Shown piece after piece: positions 1 to 7,948 of a stretch of DNA of 64,000 bases (positions within the stretch are counted from its first letter, which is position 1; each line of letters begins with the position of its first letter). The translations under genes were made by a program, and so were the position numbers. Under the pieces are notes generated by a model that did not search any database, was not told the DNA's origin, and worked only from the letters and a program-made list of their open reading frames with translations. Source of the stretch: Paenibacillus riograndensis SBR5 (GTDB lineage: Bacteria; Bacillota; Bacilli; Paenibacillales; Paenibacillaceae); the NCBI RefSeq assembly GCF_000981585.1, contig NZ_LN831776.1:4881187-4945186 (forward strand), in the 5' to 3' direction.

Positions 1-621
1 CAGCACTATAAAGCAATGCAAGGGGAGTATGCCTATCATCTGCTGATTCTGGATGTCGAAATGACCGGCATTAGCGGGCTTGAGACAGCCCGGCAGATCC
101 GATCCTTGCCAGACCGTGACGTACAAATTATCTTTTTGACCAGCTATCCCGAATACATGATGGAAAGCTTTGATGTTCAAACCTTTCAGTACCTGCTCAA
201 ACCGGTAACCTATGAATTGTTCAAGAAAAAAACACTGAAGCTGTGCAGCTACCTCATTTCTTCCTCGAACCGTTTTTTCACCATCAAGGTGGAAGACGGG
301 CAAATCGTATTAAGAAAGCCCGAAATTATCGCCATGGTCAAAATCAAGCATTCGCTGGCCCAAAACAAGCTTAAAGTAATAACAGCAGCTCAAGAGTACA
401 TCATAAACGGCACTCTACAAGAGTATTCGGATAAGCTGGGCAGCCTGTTCCTGATGATTCACCGTTCCATTATCGTTAATCTGGAGCATGTCCGCAGATT
501 TACCGCCACCTCCGTTGTGATGTCCAATGATGAAGAATACCCCATAGGCCGTTCCCAATCGAAGACCATTAAGGATGTCTATGCCCAATACGTGTTGGAA
601 GAATTACAAGGGAGAGGGTAG
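1..621 (+). CDS. LytTR-family response regulator (5' end outside the window)
   Basis: This is the C-terminal majority of an AgrA/LytR-type response regulator. The frame is open from base 1, so the true start lies upstream. The visible receiver part has the phospho-acceptor Asp in LILDVEM, the switch Thr in FLTSYPEY and the conserved Lys in YLLKPV. A LytTR DNA-binding domain follows over roughly visible residues 95-200, including the motif FLMIHRSIIVN. It would bind direct repeats in promoters when phosphorylated. The histidine kinase gene begins 17 bases downstream, so the two form a two-component pair. Any peptide or processing genes of an Agr-like system would lie left of the window. Family assignment is firm; the target genes cannot be told. 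Confidence 0.93.
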   Translation, partial: QHYKAMQGEYAYHLLILDVEMTGISGLETARQIRSLPDRDVQIIFLTSYPEYMMESFDVQTFQYLLKPVTYELFKKKTLKLCSYLISSSNRFFTIKVEDGQIVLRKPEIIAMVKIKHSLAQNKLKVITAAQEYIINGTLQEYSDKLGSLFLMIHRSIIVNLEHVRRFTATSVVMSNDEEYPIGRSQSKTIKDVYAQYVLEELQGRG

Positions 622-638
622 CCATACTGCCTACTGCA

Positions 639-1916
639 TTGTTTACGGGGACAACTTTACTGGAATTGATTCTGTTGAACCGTTACTTTTCGGTTCTCTT
701 TCATACTCCGGACCGGAAGCTGCAAATCATTATACTTCATTATTTACTGGCCGGAGCGATCTTGTTCACATCGTCCGTTTCCTTTTTCCCCATGCCCATC
801 ACCGGACTTTTGTCCATGGCCAGTACCTTTTGGATTGCCCGGCTCTACTCTGTCCGGCCCGGTTCCCAGATCATTTTCAGCGCCCTGTATGTTATCCTTG
901 GATTCATCGCCGAATCGCTGTCTTATTGCCTGATCCTTGCCATCCGCCCGGCCCACGGGGTTAACCAATTATCCAGGCTGGAGCAGCGCCTGCTCATCCT
1001 GTTCATTTCCGCTTTGATTATACTGCTGTTCATCACCGTCATCCGTTTTATCAAGCGGGGGCAGGACTATAAAATCAGTAAAAGCTACTACTTCATCATG
1101 ACGCTGATTATCTTAATAAGCCTGCTCATTTTGAATACGCTGTTTTTTTACTCCAGAATAAATCTTTGGTACGTCCTGTCTGTTATCGGTATTCTCGGCA
1201 TCAATTTCCTGATCATCTTCCTGTTCGACAGGATGATTGAAATTTTCAGGCTGGCGGAGGTGAATTACCGGCTGCAAAGACAAATGGACGCCCAGGATAT
1301 CAGCTACAAGCAGACGGTACATTCATTCATGGGTATCAAACGAATTATTCATGACACCAATAAACATTTAGTATACATACGTGCCTGTATTGAAGAAGGC
1401 CATGCTCAGGAAGGCATTGAACATATCAACAGGATATTGCTTCAAATAGAAGCTTCCTGCCAAAAAGTGACCACCGGCAACCTGGCGATTGATGCCTTAA
1501 TCAGCAATGCACTCAGCATCGCTTATGACCGCCGGATTGCCATGGAACACAAAATCCATATTACCGCTGCAGAAATTAACATTGACCGCTATGATTTATG
1601 CATTGTTTTAGGAAACCTTCTGGATAATGCCATAGAAGCCGCACAGCAGGTCAGCGGGACCGAAAACAGGTTCATTCATCTCCATATCCATTCCAACAAC
1701 AATGCACTCGTTATTTATGTTGGCAATTCCATGGCCGATCCCTCCACGTCAGAGACGCAAACCCGGAAAGAAAATCCCGGGCTGCACGGAATCGGTTTAA
1801 GCAATGTGCAGCGGACTGCCGACAAATATGGCGGTCATTTAAAAACCACGGCCAAAAACGGAAAATTCGAAACCGTGGTGGTGCTTCCTTTTCCAAAGAT
1901 CAGCGTTTCTGTTTAA
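639..1916 (+). CDS. GHKL sensor histidine kinase, AgrC/HPK10-like
   Basis: About six hydrophobic segments fill the first 200 residues, as in AgrC-like peptide receptors. A cytoplasmic kinase module follows. The presumed phosphorylated His is in RIIHDTNKHL (about residue 238), the N box is LGNLLDNAIEAA (about 324) and the G box is GLHGIGLSNVQ (about 380). It should phosphorylate the LytTR regulator just upstream. The start is uncertain. The purine-rich GGGAGAGGG lies at 609-618, about 20 bases before the TTG at 639. Normal spacing would put the start near 624-629, where only ATA or CTG are available. The ligand is unknown, although the fold suggests a peptide or a cell-envelope signal. Confidence 0.9.
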   Translation: MFTGTTLLELILLNRYFSVLFHTPDRKLQIIILHYLLAGAILFTSSVSFFPMPITGLLSMASTFWIARLYSVRPGSQIIFSALYVILGFIAESLSYCLILAIRPAHGVNQLSRLEQRLLILFISALIILLFITVIRFIKRGQDYKISKSYYFIMTLIILISLLILNTLFFYSRINLWYVLSVIGILGINFLIIFLFDRMIEIFRLAEVNYRLQRQMDAQDISYKQTVHSFMGIKRIIHDTNKHLVYIRACIEEGHAQEGIEHINRILLQIEASCQKVTTGNLAIDALISNALSIAYDRRIAMEHKIHITAAEINIDRYDLCIVLGNLLDNAIEAAQQVSGTENRFIHLHIHSNNNALVIYVGNSMADPSTSETQTRKENPGLHGIGLSNVQRTADKYGGHLKTTAKNGKFETVVVLPFPKISVSV

Positions 1917-2476
1917 TAAAAATCTTCATCATAATTTAAGATAACGGTCTTGCCAATAAAATACCGCCCTTCCTAACTGTAGGTTTCTGAAAAGAACAAA
2001 ACCGCTGTGCCGGGACAGCGCAGCCGACTTTGTTCTAGCGTTACCTGGAGAACGATTCCGCAGAAACCTACGGCAACTTTTTAAGTGGAAAAAGGTTAAC
2101 TAATTTGCCGGAGTACCTATCCTCGGGCAGATGAAGTGGAAAAAGGGACACTAATTCAGCCCATTTCGCCATTGGACAAGAAAAGTAGCCCAATTAGTTT
2201 TACTTTATCCACTTAACTCCCAGGATTTCTTAATTTTCGGAAAAATAAGTCCACTTTTTCCAACTAGCACCTGCGAAGAAACCCTTTATTTGTTCCTTTC
2301 CCCTTTATTCCAGGCTCCATCGAACGATATAACGGCTCCAGAGTCCGTAACTGCTGAAAAAGTAAGATTTTTGGCAAAATAAGGGCTCCTCTGTCCGCTT
2401 CAGTCCGCAACTATACAATTAAAAATAAACGGCCCCGCTATCCTTCACCGGATGGGAGCCGTTCGTTTGTATTCCA
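1917..2476. other. 560-base gene-free gap with nested inverted repeats and a repeated GTGGAAAAAGG motif
   Basis: No supported gene. At 1979-2071 three nested stems share one axis: GTAGGTTTCTG (1979-1989) with CAGAAACCTAC (2061-2071), AGAACAAA (1993-2000) with TTTGTTCT (2029-2036), and CGCTGT (2003-2008) with ACAGCG (2015-2020). Downstream the motif AAGTGGAAAAAGG occurs at 2083 and 2134, and in inverted form near 2248. The right end holds the terminator of the next minus-strand gene. Confidence 0.6.
2419..2463 (-). terminator. Intrinsic terminator of the cysteine hydrolase gene
   Basis: On the minus strand an imperfect stem AACGGCTCCCATCC with GGATAGCGGGGCCGTT (2428-2463) is followed by a T-rich tract (2419-2427), 14 bases past the stop codon. 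Confidence 0.75.
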
Positions 2477-3034
2477 TTATCTGTATGAGTCATGGGTTGG
2501 ACGGAACAGTTCTTCCTCCGACATTCTGACCAGCGAAAAGTGTTCGACATTATAGTGTCCGTGCAGCGTACTGTTATGATGCCTGATGATTTGGTCTGCG
2601 CTCAGGACATCACTGTCTGTTGTAGAATGTCCATCGCCAACCAAGGTGACATCGAAATGACTGACGGTAGCCGTCCGGACTGCGGTATCGATACAATGCT
2701 GTGTTTTACAGCCCATAATGACTACATGTTCAACCTGCTGCTCTTTTAAATAATGCAAAAGTCCGGTCCCGTGAAAAGCATTCGTTGCCTTTTTATCAAA
2801 CACTTTGGCATCTGCAGGCATAAGAATTTCATTGTGCACCTGAAAGCCCGCATCTTTTCCCCCGGCGACATCAAGATCCCTCACAAATACAGTCTCAACA
2901 CCGGATTGTTTGGCTTTTTCAATCACTTTATTGATCGTTTGGATAAGCTGATCTTTATGGAATACCGGACTTTCCTTTTGGTTCCCGTCCATTAATTCCT
3001 GCTGCGCATCGATGATTAATAATACCTGGTTCAA
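2477..3034 (-). CDS. Isochorismatase-family cysteine hydrolase
   Basis: A 185-residue single-domain protein of the usual family length. The expected catalytic triad is visible: Asp9 in LLIIDAQQE, a Lys at about 81-82 in FDKKATNAF, and Cys114 in GCKTQHCIDTA. Family members hydrolyse amides such as nicotinamide or ureido groups, but the substrate here cannot be read. Next to GCKTQHC, the strand-helix turn and the acidic active-site entry follow the usual pattern. It is a single gene with its own terminator at 2419-2463. The upstream exoprotein gene is on the same strand, 56 bases away, so co-transcription is possible. Another member of this fold at 40857 lacks the Cys, whereas this one looks fully active. 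Confidence 0.9.
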   Translation of the reverse strand: MNQVLLIIDAQQELMDGNQKESPVFHKDQLIQTINKVIEKAKQSGVETVFVRDLDVAGGKDAGFQVHNEILMPADAKVFDKKATNAFHGTGLLHYLKEQQVEHVVIMGCKTQHCIDTAVRTATVSHFDVTLVGDGHSTTDSDVLSADQIIRHHNSTLHGHYNVEHFSLVRMSEEELFRPTHDSYR

Positions 3035-3090
3035 ATGGTTTCCCCTTTCAAATGGCGCCGAAGCGTTTAGTTCAGTCTACCGCACTTAAT

Positions 3091-4209
3091 CTATTTCCCC
3101 GGCAGAAGGTATTTATAAACCTTGCCATCCCGCACATACTCATTGGTAAAAAGCAGCGCATTCCCTTCACGCTTGATGAATTTCAGATTGTCTCCATAGA
3201 ACGGAAGATCATTCGTTTCCGCAAATTTCTGCTGCTCAGCGTCAAGCAGGTTTTGGTACAACAACGTTTGTTTCCCTGTCTTACGTTCGATCAGCAGGAG
3301 AAGCCCCTTCTGATTCGGACGAATCAGCAGAAAATCATCATCCATTCCCTCTACCAAATACGTATCAGCCTCACCGCCAAGCTTGACCAAATCTATTACG
3401 GAAGTTACCTTCCCTGTTCCATCTTCGATCAGCCGCAGCTTTTTTCCATCGGTAAGCAACAGGGTATTGCCGTACATTTTCACATTTTCCCCATAACGCA
3501 TCCAGTATTTTACGCTGTCCTGACGGATCACCATTCCATCCTTGAGGATCAGCGTATACCATTTATTGTTGATATGCGGCTCCCCGTACACATCCGTGAT
3601 GGTCAGGTAGAGCAGGCCCTTCGGGGTCTTTTTAAAATCAAATTGAACCATGTCATAAAGCTCAGACCCGAGTTTTGCCAGCAATTTGGGCTCTCCCGAT
3701 GGATCGGCTACATAAAGATTTCCGGTTTTTTTATCAACGGTATACTGCTTTCCGCCATAGGTTGCACCCGCGCTGGAGAAAACCTTCAGCCCTTGGGCAA
3801 TATAAAGGTTCTGAGCCGCATCCCAGCTCACCGTTGTTCCACCCAGTGAACGGACAAGGAAGCGTGCCGGAACATACAACTGCTCTTCATGCACAAATGG
3901 AATACCTCCAAGATCAACGATTGTACCGTCGAGAACCCCCTTTGCGCTCCCTATGCGAACCCCAACCTTTTTGTTCCATCCCAGAAATTGCGCCTTCTGA
4001 TGTGCCTTATCCCAGGTGGCCTGAAGGCCTGATGACTCCCAGAGACCTGCTGACACATAGGTAATTCCATTCTTGAGCAGCGCCGGACTGGTAACCTGCC
4101 CTCCGTTTTCCAGTGTGTACTTGAAATATGCGGAGGAAGCAGCATTCGTCATTGGGGCCATAAGCAATGAAGCGGCAAGCATTGGGGCGACCAGCCATTT
4201 TTTCACCAT
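3091..4209 (-). CDS. Exported protein with copper-amine-oxidase-like N-terminal domain
   Basis: The N terminus MVKKWLVAPML leads into a signal peptide ending near residue 24 (MTNAAS). Residues of about 35-135 show two segments of the stalk-like domain common in Paenibacillus exoproteins (YVSAGLWESSGL and LYVPARFLVRSLGG). The rest (about 140-372) is a beta-rich region of unknown role with repeated short strands, perhaps propeller-like. No amine oxidase catalytic centre is present, so the name refers only to the N-terminal domain. The final segment KVYKYLLPGK is polar. It probably acts at the cell surface or in the medium. It is transcribed toward the hydrolase gene at 3034. Confidence 0.8.
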   Translation of the reverse strand: MVKKWLVAPMLAASLLMAPMTNAASSAYFKYTLENGGQVTSPALLKNGITYVSAGLWESSGLQATWDKAHQKAQFLGWNKKVGVRIGSAKGVLDGTIVDLGGIPFVHEEQLYVPARFLVRSLGGTTVSWDAAQNLYIAQGLKVFSSAGATYGGKQYTVDKKTGNLYVADPSGEPKLLAKLGSELYDMVQFDFKKTPKGLLYLTITDVYGEPHINNKWYTLILKDGMVIRQDSVKYWMRYGENVKMYGNTLLLTDGKKLRLIEDGTGKVTSVIDLVKLGGEADTYLVEGMDDDFLLIRPNQKGLLLLIERKTGKQTLLYQNLLDAEQQKFAETNDLPFYGDNLKFIKREGNALLFTNEYVRDGKVYKYLLPGK

Positions 4210-4302
4210 ATATCATCCGTCCTCTCCGGTTGCAATATCGGGTCCCTATTCCTGTGAAGTATAGACGCAAACTTGACCAATAGGTTTCGCTTTGAGGCGG
4301 CC

Positions 4303-4698
4303 TCACCCTTTATTCTGTAACCTCACGTCACATCTTTTACGGATCATTCGGATCTGCCCCCTGTGGTTAATCTCATCTTCAAAAACATGAAACCACATAA
4401 AATAGTAGTTTGCCGGTTGATCACCCCAGAATGGTTCCTCCTTGTATAACCACTCGTCATCCACAGTCTGGAACCATTCCAGCGTCGTCCGTCTTACTGC
4501 ATCCAGCTGGTCCATATAATAACTCAATTCATTGCCCTTAATTTGCTCCCGTCCTTCTTCACCTAAATTTAACGCCGCTCCCCATCTGGCCAATTCTTCT
4601 TCAGTTAAGTCTCTTCTTTCAAAGGTTTCAACTTGATAGGCATATTCTAGTATCCTCCCTTGATAGCATTGTTCTCCCCACATGACCTGTAGGGTCAT
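4303..4698 (-). CDS. DinB/DUF664-like protein, probably truncated at the N terminus
   Basis: The 131-residue product ends with DEINHRGQIRMIRKR, the metal-binding C-terminal helix typical of DinB-like four-helix bundles. Family members usually have 150-175 residues and a first His ligand in helix 2, which is absent here. The codon before the ATG is a stop (TGA), and no good ribosome site precedes it. I infer that the 5' part has been lost, so this is probably a decaying gene rather than a functional short protein. Ala/Glu-rich helices in the middle (DLTEEELARWG) remain intact. DinB-like proteins are thiol-dependent or metal-dependent enzymes of mostly unknown substrate. Confidence 0.55.
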   Translation of the reverse strand: MTLQVMWGEQCYQGRILEYAYQVETFERRDLTEEELARWGAALNLGEEGREQIKGNELSYYMDQLDAVRRTTLEWFQTVDDEWLYKEEPFWGDQPANYYFMWFHVFEDEINHRGQIRMIRKRCDVRLQNKG

Positions 4699-4823
4699 TC
4701 AAATCATTTTACCATATAGACTGATACAGAAAATGGTAGAAATTTTTTTAGAACATTTTTTCTTCCAGCGACAGGCACCCATCCTGTGCTCTTGACATAC
4801 ATAGAATTAGAGGGAAGGGCGGG

Positions 4824-5645
4824 ATGCATGTGAGCAATAATCAGGCTTTTGAAGAACGGGCCATCTTTCTGGCGGCTGTCTGCGGACAGACCTATGCCCA
4901 GTTTAATCATGCGGACGGTTCATTCACCATTCCCGCTGGTTATTCTGTCACTCACACCATTCAGGCAAAATCGTTAGGACAGGTGTGGGAACGGTTCGGG
5001 TTCATTATCGAATCTCCAGAAGAGATCATAATCGCCTTCCGCGGGAGCAGCTCAACAGCCAACTGGATCTCCAACGCCAATGCCACGCAAAAAAAGTTCA
5101 AATATATTCAGGAAGACTGTCTGACCCACCGCGGCTTCACCAACATATATACCTCAGCCCGAAGCGGGATTCACTCCGCACTCTCCCGGTTATCCTCCGG
5201 CAAAAGACTATATATTACAGGTCACAGCCTCGGCGGAGCACTGGCCACACTGTGCGCGCCTGATGTTGCTGCCAACACTTCATTCAGCACACCGCATCTG
5301 TATACGTATGGTTCACCCCGTGTGGGTGATCCAGCCTTCGCAAAAGCCAGTACCCGCTATTTACCGAACAGCCACCGCATTGCCAATCTTTTTGACTCTG
5401 CCGCCTATGTTCCGCCCTCGATCTTCAAGCTGCCCAAGCGGGACAAACGGTATTATTACAGTCATGTCAGAGAGTTCTGCCCCCTTTCGTTCCAAAAAGG
5501 TTCCGTCAGCCTGAATCATGCACTCAGCAGTTATTTCGAAGAGCTCTCCATGCTCCGGCCGGAATTCACCCGCCAGCTCTGCACCTCAAATCCGGATTTT
5601 TGTCCGGTCCTGGAAGTGCCCCCTCAAGCAGCGAATAGGGCTTAA
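4824..5645 (+). CDS. Class 3 lipase family alpha/beta hydrolase
   Basis: 273 residues with the lipase nucleophile elbow GHSLGGALA (Ser135), a YGSPRVGDP motif (about 163-170), Asp191 in ANLFDSAAYVPP and His214 in YYSHVREF as the likely triad. An oxyanion-loop segment FRGSSSTANW lies at 72-81. No signal peptide is visible, so it is probably cytoplasmic or released by other means. The ATG at 4824 is preceded by AGAGGGAAGGGCGGG; a GTG two codons later is an alternative. The gene stands alone and ends in a strong bidirectional hairpin at 5660-5700. The substrate is likely an acylglycerol or other ester, not more exactly known. Confidence 0.9.
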   Translation: MHVSNNQAFEERAIFLAAVCGQTYAQFNHADGSFTIPAGYSVTHTIQAKSLGQVWERFGFIIESPEEIIIAFRGSSSTANWISNANATQKKFKYIQEDCLTHRGFTNIYTSARSGIHSALSRLSSGKRLYITGHSLGGALATLCAPDVAANTSFSTPHLYTYGSPRVGDPAFAKASTRYLPNSHRIANLFDSAAYVPPSIFKLPKRDKRYYYSHVREFCPLSFQKGSVSLNHALSSYFEELSMLRPEFTRQLCTSNPDFCPVLEVPPQAANRA

Positions 5646-5659
5646 CCCCTGCATGGATT

Positions 5660-5700
5660 AAAAAAGCCCTGCAGACCCTAGCGGCCTGCAGAGCTTTTTT
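5660..5700. terminator. Bidirectional hairpin terminator after the lipase gene
   Basis: A-run, GCCCTGCAGACC, a short loop, CGGCCTGCAGAGC, then six T. It lies 15 bases after the lipase stop codon and works on either strand. Confidence 0.85.
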
Positions 5701-5804
5701 GTGTCCATTCTAAACGGTATGTATAATCCCAGGGAGAATTTCATCGTTCCTAATTCTGAATACCTGTCTATACACGCTTGTACGAAATAAAAATTTCAGC
5801 AAAC

Positions 5805-5844
5805 AAATCACTTCCCTGACGTTAGCTGTCAGGGAAGTGATTTT
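5805..5844 (+). terminator. Perfect 16-bp hairpin before the DJ-1/PfpI gene
   Basis: AAATCACTTCCCTGAC (5805-5820) pairs perfectly with GTCAGGGAAGTGATTT (5828-5843) around a seven-base loop, followed by a short T tract. No gene ends just before it, so it may be left from a lost gene, or may act as an attenuator for the gene at 5883. Confidence 0.5.
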
Positions 5845-5882
5845 ATAATAGGCTATATCAAATGTGAATGGAGTGTTACTGG

Positions 5883-6515
5883 ATGCGAACCCAAAAAGCT
5901 TATCTCTATGTATTGAATACAATGTCAGACTGGGAGTATGGATATTTAATTGCTGAGCTAAACACAGGAAGATATTTCAAAACCGATGCAGCCCCTTTAA
6001 AAGTAGTTACCGTAGGCGTTGATAAAGAAATTATTACTACGATGGGAGGATTGCGCATACAACCTGATATATCCCTTGATGAGTGCACTTTTGCGAGTAA
6101 AGATCTATTAATTTTACCTGGGGGGAATACTTGGGGAGAACCTGTTCATCAAGCTGTCTTGAAAAGAGTTGGCGAAGCATTAAAGCGAGGCGCTATTGTT
6201 GCTGCAATTTGCGGTGCAACCGAGGGACTGGCGAATATGGGATACCTGGATTCCAGGAAGCATACCAGCAATGACTTAGAGTATCTGAAAATGGTTTGTC
6301 CTCAGTATAAAGGAGAAAAATTTTATGAGCCGGGACCTGCAGCAGCGGACACAAATCTGGTTACTGCCTCAGGAGTAGCACCCCTGGAATTTGCGGTAGA
6401 AGTACTGAAGCAATTAGATGTATTTGCGCCGGATACATTACATTCATGGTATAACCTGAATAAAACTCATCAACCTGAATACTTCTTCCAGCTAATGAGT
6501 TCAATTAATAGATAG
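5883..6515 (+). CDS. DJ-1/PfpI family (class I glutamine-amidotransferase-like) protein
   Basis: The nucleophile elbow VAAICGATEGLA places Cys110 in the usual position, and LLILPGGNTWGE (about 75-86) is the loop that normally carries the family Gly-Gly. Length (210 residues) fits. I chose the ATG at 5883 because GGAG lies 10 bases upstream; an ATG five codons earlier would put that ribosome site inside the gene. Members act as glyoxalases, deglycases or chaperones, or have lost activity. Nothing here tells which. It is a lone gene, preceded by the 16-bp hairpin at 5805-5843 and followed by a MITE-like element. Confidence 0.87.
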   Translation: MRTQKAYLYVLNTMSDWEYGYLIAELNTGRYFKTDAAPLKVVTVGVDKEIITTMGGLRIQPDISLDECTFASKDLLILPGGNTWGEPVHQAVLKRVGEALKRGAIVAAICGATEGLANMGYLDSRKHTSNDLEYLKMVCPQYKGEKFYEPGPAAADTNLVTASGVAPLEFAVEVLKQLDVFAPDTLHSWYNLNKTHQPEYFFQLMSSINR

Positions 6516-6602
6516 CTTATGAAATTGACTTATATGGGTATTCTGGATAGACCAGAGCAGGAACTTCAACAACGTCATTTCTGCCGTTGTCTAGTTCCAC
6601 AG

Positions 6603-6819
6603 TATATAGAGTGAACTTAAGATCTTTACATTAGGGACTTCGTCGGGACTACGGTGAATGTTTGGACTTCCGGCCGCTGCCCATCTGCAGATTTCTTGAT
6701 TGGTACCGCTGTTCGCGGTGGAAATCCGCAGACAAAGGCGGACGCATTCGCTCCTCCAGTTCCAAACTTCCCCTCCATCCCTTTTCCCTTTTGTTCGTTT
6801 TTCAAGTTCACTCTATATA
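6603..6819. repeat. 217-bp MITE-like element with 16-bp perfect terminal inverted repeats
   Basis: TATATAGAGTGAACTT at 6603-6618 is the exact reverse complement of AAGTTCACTCTATATA at 6804-6819. Inside, GTTTGGACT (about 6660) faces AGTTCCAAAC (about 6760), and TCTGCAGATTTC faces GAAATCCGCAGA, so most of the element could fold as one long imperfect hairpin. It has no coding capacity worth naming. It fills the 312-base gap between the DJ-1 gene and the convergent VWA gene, whose stop codon is 9 bases from its right edge. Confidence 0.7.
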
Positions 6820-6827
6820 GAATAAAA

Positions 6828-7948
6828 TCACAAATACCGGGCAATCATCCGGACCAGCTGTGCGGGCAGCTCCGGCAAATGGGAAATATCCAGGAATCTG
6901 TCACTCCCGTAGATGTCATGAATCACATCCTTGTCCTGGCCGATGGCGGCTGCAAGAAATGTAACTCCCTTGCGTTCATAGTAGGCCAAGGTCTGCTGCA
7001 TGTCCTGGACGGCCAAGGAACCGGTATAATCCTCCAAGGCCTTGGGCTGCCCGTCACTGATGCTGATCAACAACCGGGTCTGCGCTGCTGAACCAGCCAA
7101 CCGGTCCGCCATAACTCGCAATGCCATCCCGTCACGATTATTGCTTCTGGCACGAATCCCCATGAGCCTGAACCGGTCATTAGCATCCGGGTGCTCAAAA
7201 TCCGCATAGGCGTACATGGACATCTGCTCCAGCCTGGAGACATCTGCTGTATCCCCGTAGATCAACACCGGAATCCGGCAAAGCTGACAAAACTCGTACA
7301 CGGCGATGACCGCCTGTTTGGCAGCCGCCAATCTTCCAAAAGCCGACATGGATGCCGATTCGTCCACTCTAACACCGACCGCCAGGGAGGGAGAGTCAGT
7401 TGGCGGCCGTTTCTTCGCAAAATACCTGAAATCACGGTAAGCAATGCTGTCCGCCTGAAATTTACTGCCATAATACTGATGTTTCGCAAAATCAAAAGAG
7501 TCATCATGTGCGAGCAGCGGCATGGTTTTTCTGGCAATTTCTCTGACAACAGGCAAGAGCTCCCTGCTTAGACTCTGATATTCCCGCTTGGAGTCCAAAT
7601 CGAAATCCGGACGGTGAACAATGAGTTTGATCTTGCTGTGGATGGAACCAGACACTGTCTCTCTGGCCTCGCGGTTCAGCTTTTTGCGGAAGTCCCGCTC
7701 TTGCTGTCTCGCTTCTTCAGACTTCAGCTCAGGATTTGCCTGATGAACTCTGGGAGCACCGTCTTCTTCGGTATCTGAGCGTTCCATTTCGGTTGAAGAA
7801 TCAGGAACATCAGCTGTGCTTTCGTCGCTGTCCGCAGATTTTTTCAGCGCAACCCCCTGTTCCTCTTCCTCCTTGCCAGGGTCAAAATCAGTATCGCCGA
7901 TGTCCCCCCATGCTTTTAGCTCCAGTTCCGCAACGATTCTTTTTTTTT
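6828..7948 (-). CDS. VWA-domain (CobT-like) protein, probably expressed by -1 frameshift from the AAA+ gene
   Basis: The frame carries a helical, basic N-terminal part and a von Willebrand A domain with the MIDAS motif DESAS (VRVDESASMS), a later NRDGMA loop and the strand LLISISDGQP. The first ATG (7785-7787) has no ribosome site and would cut off an acidic linker. The same frame is open upstream through KRIVAELELKAW and KEEEEQG to the A9 run at 7940-7948, and a TAA in this frame sits right at the 5' edge of that run. No usable start exists in between. I infer that it is made as the C-terminal half of a fusion of about 736 residues with the ATPase. VWA-AAA pairs act as chelatase-type or complex-remodelling machines. 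Counting this as a separate protein from 7787 is the alternative. Confidence 0.8.

Noticed and set aside
639..639. An AgrD-like peptide gene or processing protease near the kinase
   Set aside because: Nothing of that kind lies to the right of the pair; the left side is outside the window.
3052..3849. A 265-residue plus-strand open frame opposite the copper-amine-oxidase-like gene
   Set aside because: No ribosome site, unusual Gln/Ile-rich composition and complete overlap with a clear exported protein gene.
5710..5803. Short minus-strand open stretch with protein-like end (YRQVFRIRNDEILPGIIHTV)
   Set aside because: It may be a gene remnant, but it is too short and has no start; the hairpin at 5805 cuts through its frame. 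Not listed as a gene.
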